Below, piece after piece: positions 21,855 through 33,800 of a stretch of DNA of 60,000 nucleotides; position 1 is the stretch's first letter; the number at the start of each line of letters is the position of its first letter. Position numbers and translations under genes: made by a program. The notes under the pieces were generated by a model. The model was not told the origin of the DNA and searched no databases. It saw nothing but the letters and a program-made list of their open reading frames with translations. Source of the stretch: Owenia fusiformis (taxonomy: Eukaryota; Annelida; Polychaeta; Sabellida; Oweniidae); NCBI GenBank assembly GCA_903813345.2, contig CAIIXF020000001.1, forward strand, positions 13,537,915 to 13,597,914. Direction: 5' to 3'.

Positions 21855-24800
21855 CTAAAAATAACAAGAAAATACAAAATTACCTAAAACATACTAATAA
21901 TTATCCAAATACACATTTCCCTCGTGTATGGTGAAATTACAATAAGAAAAGTACTGGAAATAGGTAATAAATGAATTCTTATAACCTTGCCCTATTTAGT
22001 ATATATAAAGGAGTTTGTAGTTAAAGAACCAATGGAAGAATGGTTATATGAGAATCACAATTTCCAAGACATGATACAGAAAAATATACATATCCTAGAG
22101 TAAATAATGTCATTTAAGTACAATTTTGTTATTCTACTGTACAGAAGTTAACAATTTCGTTTAAGCATAAAATAATCAGCATGCAATTTTAAAGTATAAG
22201 ATCTATTACTAACACAGTAAAATACATGTTTACTAAATATTCCCCATGATACATAATCAAAAGTATGACTTTTTATTAATGTCATAATCACAGATGAAAT
22301 GTTTCTTGCACTTAATCATGTATTTCTAATCAAAGGTACAAATAAAGAAAAATTACCAATTAAGCTATTTGTTTACAGACAGCCTTTTTCAATCAGGAAT
22401 TCCGAAGAAGTCCCTTTAGAATCAGCGCTTGTTTTAATGACTGTCGTTTACGTATTAGCTCAGAATCTACGTTTTAACTCATTTGCTAAACACAATAAAA
22501 TAGTCCCTAAAGTCAGGCGATTAATTTGATTGAATTATCCTTTCTCATCTAAAACTGAGTAAACCAACAATACTTTTAAGCTAAATTAATAGGTTATTGC
22601 CATCACAAATATTACATGCTACCTTTAAATGGTCATTTACAGATTAAAAACTTTTTTTCGAGCTAAACAGAAATTATTACCTTCTGTCCTCTAAATCAAG
22701 AGAATTTGTGCTGTGTGCCCTAGGTTTGCTCAATAAATGGGATAGATGGGGCTGCTGAGCCAGGTGCAAAGGCTCATGGGAAGGATGTGGCTCCTCTGGA
22801 ATAGACTGAATGGAATCAGTCATCGAGGATGTTCGTCTTTTACGTTCTTCCTCTGCACGAGTTAACAAACTTTTTTTCTAAAAACAAAAGCTGACATGAC
22901 CACCTTTAAAATGAAACATACGACTCCTGCATACTACTTCACACATCAACAAGAATATCGTAAGATGCATACTCCAATTGTCCAATGCGTTGGGTTTTAT
23001 TAGACAAGTGAAGTTGAATAATAAATAGACCAATATGCAAGTGACACATGCTAAGAATTACTTTAACTCTATTCATCCAGAGATTAATCTTCATTCACAT
23101 TTGGTTAATGGAAACAATTTGGGATAATTTTACCATCCAAAAACCTATAATTAATAATAAAGAGTATAAGTTATTTCGTTATCTGAATATTTGAGTGAAC
23201 TAAGCTAATGAATTTGTTCCAGGCTGACACAAATTTTTGATTTGAAGATCTTCAAAAAATCAGAATTTACAATCTTATGTACCATAAAAAATTAAGTTGT
23301 CAGATAAGTATTTATACTGGTGCTAGGATTTTGATTAATCATTATCAATTATGTCAAAAAATTTTCCCCAAAATAAACTTTTATGCATTTTTGACCAGGG
23401 AACAGAGTTGTAAAGGGACCACTTTTTCTATGTTGAATGAGTTTTTTCATGCATTTCACTCAAGACTGAGACCATTTAATGTTTTTTCTAAAGGTTTTGA
23501 TATAACAAATCAATGTTTAATCGAAAATATTTGAGTAATTTTGCATTAAACATGTGATATTTTATGAAAAGTGTTCAGATAAGATCATTTTTCGAAATTG
23601 ACTGTTCAATATTCAAATTATTAAGAGGTGTTCACATTTCAAGGTTTTTTAAATACGAGAGTCAATGGGAGGAAAAAATGGGACTCAAAAAAAAGGGCTC
23701 AGACCGGGAGGTGTTTCTATTACGAATGCTTCAAATAATTTTTGAGAAGTCAAATGATATTAACAATACGTTTTGTGATCCTAATTGAGGTAGACAGTTA
23801 TGACTACACAACTTGACATCCAATGATTACATTAATTGATTACACAAACATGAATTTTATTTTTTGTTCATTAAGTAACTGATCAGATTGGGAGAGGATA
23901 CACAAAATAAGTAGTTCTAGAATTACAAATAACATCTCATTTCTGAAATAAACAACTTCTTCAACATAACACAATTTGTACAATAACACAATTTGAACAA
24001 GGAACAATTCAAACTTACTCGAAACTTAATATTCTGACTGGCAACCATATTTTGTTCAGCCAATAAGATTTCCTCAGTTTCATCTTTTGTTTCTATAGTA
24101 ACGACAGGGTAGGCATGGTGACACGTCGTCTTCAGAATGCTTACTAATGAGAGTATCCGTGTGTGGGGAAACATGTATGTTATACTCGTCTCCATAATAT
24201 CATGGGCCTTCATTCTGAATATAATCAAGAACCAGGAGTTATTTCATACTCTGTGAAGCATTTGTAATGGTTTATGTAAACTATTGCCTCAAATAACAAC
24301 CATATTATCTCCTGTCAAGTTCATTGTTTCTGATTTCCTAGTGATTTATTAAGTCAATGTCACTCTAAATGTCACGGAACATACTTAATCAACCTATCTG
24401 ATGACTTGCAAAGTTATGCTTCATGACATTTAGCATTCGACTTATTTCAGTGGTCAGGTCCAAATTTCACAATTAGCGATGATCATTCTTTTGTTCATTA
24501 TGTTAACCATTGTGTGACCTTTATGTATACTCCCTCTGGATCTTAAGGATATTTAAGAATATAAGGAAGATGTTAGGTTGTTTTTGTGAAACACCACACA
24601 AATTATGGGATGTTCATTTGGAATTACTTTCAGAGAGATATTATAATGTTCCTGCGTTGCTCAACTTGGGATTTTATTATTCCAATGTATAAACATTTAT
24701 CCAGTTCCATATACATAGTTCTCCCAGGTTTATACTCAAAATTCAACAACACAAGTCTAGTCCATTAAATTGTGGATTGGGAGAGTAAAGTGGGATGCAA

Positions 24801-27800
24801 CAATATATATAATCAAGGCATTAAAATGCAAAATATCACCACCTGCCATTTTTACAGATGCCAAACACCAACCACCAAATGCCAAACACCATCCACAAAA
24901 AACAAGCAGACATAAAAATTGCCATTGAATCAAGTTCACCAATTCTTTCAATATTTCCTGCAAGGGTGGAGTCATAAAAACTGCCATCAAGTTATGTTTA
25001 CCTATTTCAATTTTTTTCTTACTTGAGCGTATTAATTGGTGCATCCCAACCCAGAAGTGGAACATCCTTTAGTTCTATATGAATATCATATAATCCTTCA
25101 TTAAACAGGTCTCCAGACCACTTGGCTACCTGGAATATAAATAGGCATTATTTTATTACCCACTGAATATAATATCTGGCTAAATATAGGGCTAAATGCC
25201 GAGTTTATTCTGGAATGTTTTGTGATGTCCCCTTAGTTTGTGGCTTCTGTCACTTCTCAAGATTCTTTATCAGTTCATTTTGACCTGATATTTCTCGACA
25301 CAAATCATTCAATATTTAGCCTTCCATTAACAGGCCAAGTGGAGATGATTCATAATTCATTTCAAGGTATTATGACAGAATGTTAGACAATGTTTCATCC
25401 AGTTGCAGTGCTTCAGGGCAAAGACTGAGTGATGAATAAAGATTTATAACCGAAAACTTAGCCTTGAACTGATTAACATGGATCTTATTAAACATAATAG
25501 ATAATCAAAAATAACATATACATGTTACATATCTCATTGGCTCCCCTAATTAGACAATATCGACAGTTTGTATATTTTGAAAATGTACAACACAAAAACA
25601 GTGTAACTAAAATAGTATATCATACGGGACACATAACACATTACCTCAAACATTCATTCATGTCTAATATAAATGTCAAATATAAATGCAGAAGAAATGG
25701 TTCAATGAACATTTCATATTTGATAACATTGAGATTTTGACAATGTTTTCAACAAATGTTCTTTCATCAAATTACTTCACATCCAACGAAACCAAAACCC
25801 GATAGGGACAACTTAGTTTTATACAAAACTGCTTATGATTATAAAGATTATAAAGAAGGAATACCATTTTTTTTTATCAAAGGTCTTAATTACGCATTAT
25901 TCACACAGATATAACCTTATTACTGAATACAATTTTCTTACATTGAAACTCACCATTAACACAATCATGATTGGTAAACCGTAACTGATTTCATTGGTTG
26001 ATTCAATCAGAATGACAGTGAGGCTGATCGTCATTCGGACCACACCGCCTAGAAAGGCTGCAGCCCCCACAAGGGCAAATGTACCAGAGTAAATATTGGT
26101 GTAACCAAATACACTGAAAAATTCAATTACAGAAATTATTCCCAATAATATCTTTTATCTTACATGATGCATTATTTAAAGGAAAATAATAGATAGAGAA
26201 CTTTTTTCAAATATCATCTTTTACCAGATACATGTAGCTATTAGGGACTGTTTTCAAATTTCAACAATTTTGGAAAAATAAGTTAATTTCTTCAGAGAGT
26301 GGGCGACGGGCATTAATTATGATTTTAGTAAAATATTGATTTTTTGCCCTGCAAAAAATCGAAGTACATGCAAATTAACATTTTCAAAGTTAATTACATG
26401 TGTAAAGGAAGGGATAATAAACCATAACGAAATTTCATTCCTTTTCCAATCTTGACAATTAGACACCATGCCTCAGAGAGGTTATAAAACAACTATTTTA
26501 CCAGCATGGAATCTGTCATGAATGATGATCAAATGGACAATAAACTAATGCTATAATTAATCAACCAGAGAAACAATTAATTTAATATATTCCTCAATCA
26601 ATTACCTAAGTACAAAATATAGTAAAATATCATTCTATGTATACAACAACAATCGACCTGTGAGCAAGGCCAGAGCAAACTACAAATTTCAAATAATTTT
26701 TCCAATATAACATGTATTATTTTTGGAGACAGCAAAAATTAATCTCTTTAAAGGCCCCGTGTAAAGTTTAAACCACTTTGGCTCATATTGTAGTCTTACT
26801 CAATGTTATCAAAGTGTGATATGTGAAACCTTTTTTGTAAATTTCAAAAAGTGGTTTTTGATAGACTTTTTGTTCCAAAATTTGTGAATTTATTTAAAAC
26901 CAACTTTTAGAGGTCACTCATATCTTCTAATTAGCCACAATTCATACCAATGCATAGCATTCATCCTCCCATTTTTTTTGCCGAAAAAATTAAGAAAATA
27001 GGTTGATAAACAAGCGAGAAATGAACTTATCAGTGCATGAAAATGGTTCTGAGAAAAATGCATTTCAAAATTTTAGTTCTCATAGAAACCAATGGTACAA
27101 TGATATCTAAAACATAATTCATTCTTCCTTTTAACCTGGTTAGACAATCAACATGGTTTTTTTTGAAAATCTAGCATATTTAGAAAAGATTGACATCGAA
27201 AAAAAAATTCAATTTTAAAAAGTTTTTATTACCTTAACTAATGTTTCAAAATATTTTTGATAAGCTAAAACATTGAAGTGGCCCATTAAATATGACATTT
27301 TATTATTGAAATAGTGTGTCTCTTGTTCAATCTTTGCATTGGTGTTAAAAAGATAATCTTTTCTGAAATGCATTAAGAAATATTTGATGATTAAGAAATT
27401 TCAACTTTTTTTGAAAAATGGCGGGAAATTTGAATATTTGAGAAATGAAATGCTCAAAAAAAATTTTTTGTTCAAAACTCTCTAAAATCACTTTTTAAGT
27501 CCTGACAAATAGTAAATGAATGATAAAAAAATATTTTCAAACTTTAGACGGGGACTTTAAGTGCAGGAAGAGTTTAAGATGGCTTACACTGATATACCAT
27601 ACAGAATGGATCTACGTATATATGTTCTTACTTGACAAGAATAGTCGCCACGAATCTCCCATACGCAGCACCACAAAAGAGACAGGGCACAAACAAGCCA
27701 CTGGGGACACTAGCTCCATACGTCCAGCAGGCAAGAAAGAAAAAACACATGAAGAAGATCGCCAATGATGTCATACTGAAGGTTCCTGAAATATATGGTT

Positions 27801-30800
27801 ATGGGTATTTATAAACTAAAGGCACACTTTGCTTATCTGTGGTTTCTCGTTATTTTTCATTTTATAAATAATGGTGACATCTATACATGGCTTCAATTCA
27901 TTCAGGCTATTCACAACAAGCAACATTACAGAACATGCATGTTATTTTTCTCATAAACCCTATTTTCTAATCAAACATTAACATCACTGACTGTAGACAA
28001 ATACATTTCCAAAATGCCTCAGCTTAGTAATCTACTTGGGTACATGCATTTTTTTATCTTATCTTACTGTAAAAGGTGAAGGTAGGAAAGACAACTTATC
28101 AAATGGCTAGTTAATTTGGATTTTTGTAATCAATATGTACAATGAATTCCTGCAACAGATACATTAATCACACCACATAGCCATTATAATGTACTAACCC
28201 TCTTGATGGAACAACTGCTTGATGCCAATCTCCATTGGGTTAAAGAACAAAGTAGCCATATCGTTATAGTAACCATCATGACAAAAATAAGTACGCACAG
28301 AGTCCGAGACATCACTACTGTTACCCCCTGTTGACTACAAAAAAAAATTGAATCGATACAATTTTCAAACTTTTTTTTATTTTAAGTGTAACCCAAATGC
28401 AATGTGAGGGAACATGATACATGTTGCGATACCTACAAATGAATCATCATAGCGGTATTATACAGTACAGGGTGTTCCATATGTTTCAGGAATGATGCTG
28501 TGTTTTATTGGTTTTCTTTTCAACCTAACTAAATTTTTAACACAATGTGTCTAAACATGTTTTGAATAAGTTAGGAAAGTTTCATATTGTGAAGTTCAGT
28601 AGTCTTAATTATATGGTTGCTATAGTAACCTAGGGGTAGGGTAGGTGGAGCAAGTGTAACAACGCGCAAAATATATGAAATATTTGTAAAAATAGTCTTT
28701 TTTTGTACGAAGTGTGACTAAGTATTAGGTTGTCAGAGTTGGATCAAACTTGTCAGTAATTAAACAAAAATGAAGGTGGATTCCAAGAAAGTAAAAAAAA
28801 TGTCATCACCCTTGATCACATCACAATTTAAACACCTGTCATGTCATGAGTCACAAAAGAGAATAAGCACAGGTCATTTTGGACGAGCGGCCATCTTGAA
28901 AAGTGAAAAAGTCATTAGCAAAGGAAAACCTTCGACTTAGGCAATAATCTGTGACAAGACATGACATGTGTGAATAACAGTTTTCTGCAGCAGACACAAT
29001 TAAACTCCTGACGAATGCACATGGGGACTCAATGATGGTATACCTCTAGAGTGTATGAGTGGTACAAGCGGTTCAAATCTGGAAGGGAAACTGAGACCGA
29101 TTATCCAAAATGTGGATTTCTGAGAACAGTGAGAGCGCTAACTAATGCGGAAGGGATAGATGCTGAAATAATGATGATGGCTAATAAAGGGTGTGATAAC
29201 ATTTTTAATTTCGAGGAATCCACCTTGATTCTTTTTAATTTCCAACAAGTTTGATGTGACTATGACAAATTCATACTTTGAACACTTTATACAAAAACTA
29301 CTATTTTTACAAAAATGTCATATTTTGCGCGTTGTTGCACCTGCTCCACCTACCCTACCCCTAGGTTACTCTAGCAACCATATTATTCAGTCTACTGCGT
29401 TTCATGATATGAAGCTTTTCCAACTTATTCACAACATATTTGGACACATTTTGTCAAAAAATCAGCTAGATTGAAAAGAAAACCAATAAAATACAGCATC
29501 ATTCCTGAAAAATATGGAACACCCTGTATATTGTAAGTGCTTCATAACCTGTTAGAATACATGAACGAACATACAGTACACAAGCATATGATACATGTAC
29601 ATTTCATGTACACATTGCATATAATACATCACTGGGAGTCCTGCCTTTTAAGGTTTTATATCACAGATTGTGAATTATTGTTTAGAATTATAGTGGAATT
29701 TCATATGTAGTGTTGCTTAAGGTAGTGTTTTATATACTGTACATACATGTATTGTAACCTGAGACCATATTGTCATATTTAGGGACTAAAATTAAGATTA
29801 AATCTTACTGAAAGTTTACGACATTCTCCTAAAGTCATTGCAGCAATAAATGAGATCATAGATGTCACCATAGCAACTAACAAAGCTTCAAGAATCCTGA
29901 AATAAAAAAGTGTATATCATCACATATTACAGAACAAATCATAAATACCATAAAAGTACATATAGAAGTATGATTTATTTGCCTATAAATTGATCATTTC
30001 TTGTATAGGAGCTATGGTGCTGAACCTCTTTAATTCAAGATATACACATACAGTAGTTGGTTACATCATGGGCTTTCAACTATTTGATAGCCCATGTTTA
30101 CATGTGAATTATTTATGGGTCCAAGACAGCCACAGTTGAATAAATTACTCACTCCATTGATTGAATTTACCACCAATCACATAGGCACTCTGAAAGCATG
30201 ATAACTGCAAACTCCCATTGAGCATTTTCACACATTGTCTTGTACCTCAGTTAGTTAGAGAATATTGAGTGAGAAGGGGCAACTGAAACTGAATTCAGAC
30301 TTCAGTTGTCACACCAATCTTCGTCTGTTAAAATCATGATCAACTGTTCTGGAGTGAAATTCTATGATCAGAAACCAATAGGCCAGTACTCTTAAATTTA
30401 CCAACCTGACAAACTTATGTCTGTTGTTGACATATTTCATCCTATGCTTTGTGAGCTGAGTGTTGAGGGAATTGAACAAAGCTCCAAGAAGACCCCCTAT
30501 AAACCCCATAGCAATGAAAATCAACAGGTCTACTGCATTCCATAGATGACACTGCCCATTTGTGTTGGTGCACTAGAAACATATATACCATTTTCAAAAA
30601 GAAAGTGCATTCAATTTAAGGCAATAAAGAAAGCCATTAAAAATGTCTTTGACTATTTCCTCTCCTGGCCCTAAAGTCTACAAGGACATTTAAAGCGGCA
30701 ACAAGGACTCTGAAGATAAAAATGGATAAATTTTACCTTTTCTGAGCTATCTGAGGGTGAAATTTGGCCTAACGTCTTCTTCCTTATTCCTATTTTATTA

Positions 30801-33800
30801 AAATCTATGCATATGGCAATATTCAAGTGGTATTGTATTGTATCTTGGTTACCACCATATTTGGCGAGTAATACCCCATTGCTATAATCTGGGTACATAG
30901 ACATACAAGTACACACCACAGCCCTTTTATACTAGTCGTGAACTACTCGGTCAAACACTCAGAATTACATAACGCACAAACAAACTTTTCTGAACCGGGA
31001 ATCGAACCCAGGGCCCAGTGATAGTGGTAGCCTTGACTCTGCCACTGAGCCATAGCGGGTGGTATGTTTTCATTCTCTACTGCCGATACATGGAATATTT
31101 CTTACCTTGAAGACACCAAAGTCTATGAGGCCAGGTAAGTAGAAGAACCCCCATTCTCCTGTCTTGATACCAGATAGAAAGAAGTTCAGTGTAAATGTAG
31201 CCGACATGGAGCAGAAAAACTGAAAGAAATAGCAATATCATCAACCTCATTCAATTCTGTTTTAATATAACAAGCAGATGGTTGGCAGGAGCAGCCATTA
31301 TAACTCTTAACCATATCTCACTTACACTCCCAAACTTGGCAGATAGTTATCTTTTTAAGGCAAGAGAACATGTGTTTACAGTTGCCATCCGAAAAAATCT
31401 CGAATTTTGATTTGGGAATACACAATCACTGAAAATTTCATGGAAAAATATCAATTATTGATAAAGCATAATAGTGCATTACTTCTTGGACAACCCTCGT
31501 AGTGTCAAATGAAAATTAAGTGACAAATTCCCAATAATTTTATAAGGGTCTACTTACAGTTCTCCAAGTCAGCTTCTGGTTCCAGAATGAAGACCCCTCC
31601 TCAAGGGAGAACAGTACACCACCTATTGGTGCCCCAAAAGCTGCTGCAACCCCAGCAGCTGCCCCGCCAGATACAAAGTCTCGCTTGTCGCTGAAATAGA
31701 ACAACATTTCACTTGCTGCATTTAAAGACAAGACATTGACATGGAGTATTGTCATACCTACAAATGTATACATTCGATGATAACGAATGCTATGACAAAA
31801 AAATAATTCTAAAATTGAGACAACTTTGGATGGTTACATAATGTATATTACTATATCACTGTCATATTCCTAACTCTATGATTGGTCCATGTCCTACACG
31901 TGACTAAAAAATAAGTCATGTGACTTCTGTTGAATATCAAATAATGATATTCACCCGGAGTCACGACTTAGTCCAGTGTAATTTTAATTGTATATATCAC
32001 TGGGAGTACATTGTTGTTATGACAACTTAGACTTCACTCATTTGTTATTCCATTAATGTGAGTGAGGAATATAACAGTGAATAATTAAACAAATATTTAT
32101 TTCTATTTTCAAAGAATACCTGTGACTCTTTCACAAGCTGATATTCCACTAGCCCTTCAATAGAACTAGATATTTGTATATTATAACTACAACATTGTTG
32201 ACACTGGTCAAAATCAGAAAATGATGCTGTACCGATCTGTCCTAAAAAACTCATATTTAAAGTTGATCTTCTTGCAAGTTATACTCTGGAACTGTGGCAC
32301 CCCAGCTCCTATGATTGCCCCACTGTGGATCATAGGACCCTCCTTGCCAACAAACAGACCTGAAAAACATTGTTAAAATGCCATTTAACAATTCAAGGAT
32401 TGTTTGTCTGCGTTTGTCTCATGTTAAAATGCGTGACTGATTTAAAGTCAATATTTCATGAAAGAACTATTCTCGGTTTGGAGAACAAAGTTCATCACTC
32501 TAATTGAGTGTTACACCTGCTTCGGACAAATTTAATTTTTTTACAAGATACCAACTTGAATGTCTTCTTTAGAATAGTCATAATTTAATTTGGGTGATTT
32601 TTCTAGATTCTTCATAAAAAATATTAGCGCAGTACACCAATGAACTTCTTTCTCCAAATCGAGACTTGTCTTTTATTGAATCGACCTACTGCACGCTATC
32701 CATGCTTCGGACAATTGGGATATTTTTACATCTTGTAGATTCATTTTCCTCTTTTGAATATTCATAATTTAATTTGGGTGATATTTCTATATATTTTTCA
32801 TAAAAATTATTAGCCCAGGAGACTGTTCTCTAGACCGAGACTAGACTTGTCCTTCCCTAGTGTTAGAAAGGGAAATCCTTATAAACTGTTGTCATCTTAT
32901 TGAGAATATTCATAAGAGACTTACCCCCTGCTACACTAAAGAGAACCCCTACAGCCTTACTGACCAATGTCTTCAGTCTAACTACATTAGGGACTTTAAC
33001 ACCATTAAGATAGCACTTTATCTCTGGAATACCTGACCCTGCTGCCACTGGCTGAAAAATAAATTATTCATGAAACTACATTTTTCAATGTGTTCATGGT
33101 TTTTGGTTCCATCATTTATTAATTTTAAGTTTAATCAAATAAGTTTTAATCAAATAAAGTACTAATAGGGAAGGTAACTCCTATATCCCCACAAGAAATC
33201 TCATACTTAAGACTAAATACTAAACAATGGGGATAACTCTTGTTATAGTATTAATGAAGTATATACACTGCACTGTATAAGACTTACCTCAATTGAGGTG
33301 AGAACACTGGCAATGAGAACAAAGCTTCCATTTATTGCAATAAGAAGCAGAAGAGATAACACTAGACACCCTGAGAGAGAACATTGCATAATAGCTGATA
33401 ACAGTCAAGGAATCATTTACTTTTGTATTTGTTCATCTTTCAAATGCAGAGTTTAAGACATTATCCATTAGATTCCTTCCTTTGGAGAAATTTGTGGATG
33501 AGTTTTGGACACCTGCATTTCGAAGACGATCGTTAACTTGTAGTCATGCACAATTTGGATTATGCCAGGCATAAAACAAAGTATCTATCTCTTATGATCA
33601 AAGTTCTGACACTTGTAATTCCATTGTCAAACAAAATTTAACAAAGCATTAACACGCAAAATGTCACTTCTGCCATTTGTTACAGAGGCCAACTGCTGAA
33701 CACCAACTGCCAAACACCAGATGCAAAACACCAAACACCCGATGCCATCTGATGACATAAACATCTTAAAACTGGAAATATTCTTTGAAACTGATAAATT

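Noticed and set aside
30990-31063. Functional tRNA gene
   Set aside because: A and B boxes are present but the anticodon and acceptor stems are not maintained and the sequence continues into a SINE body.
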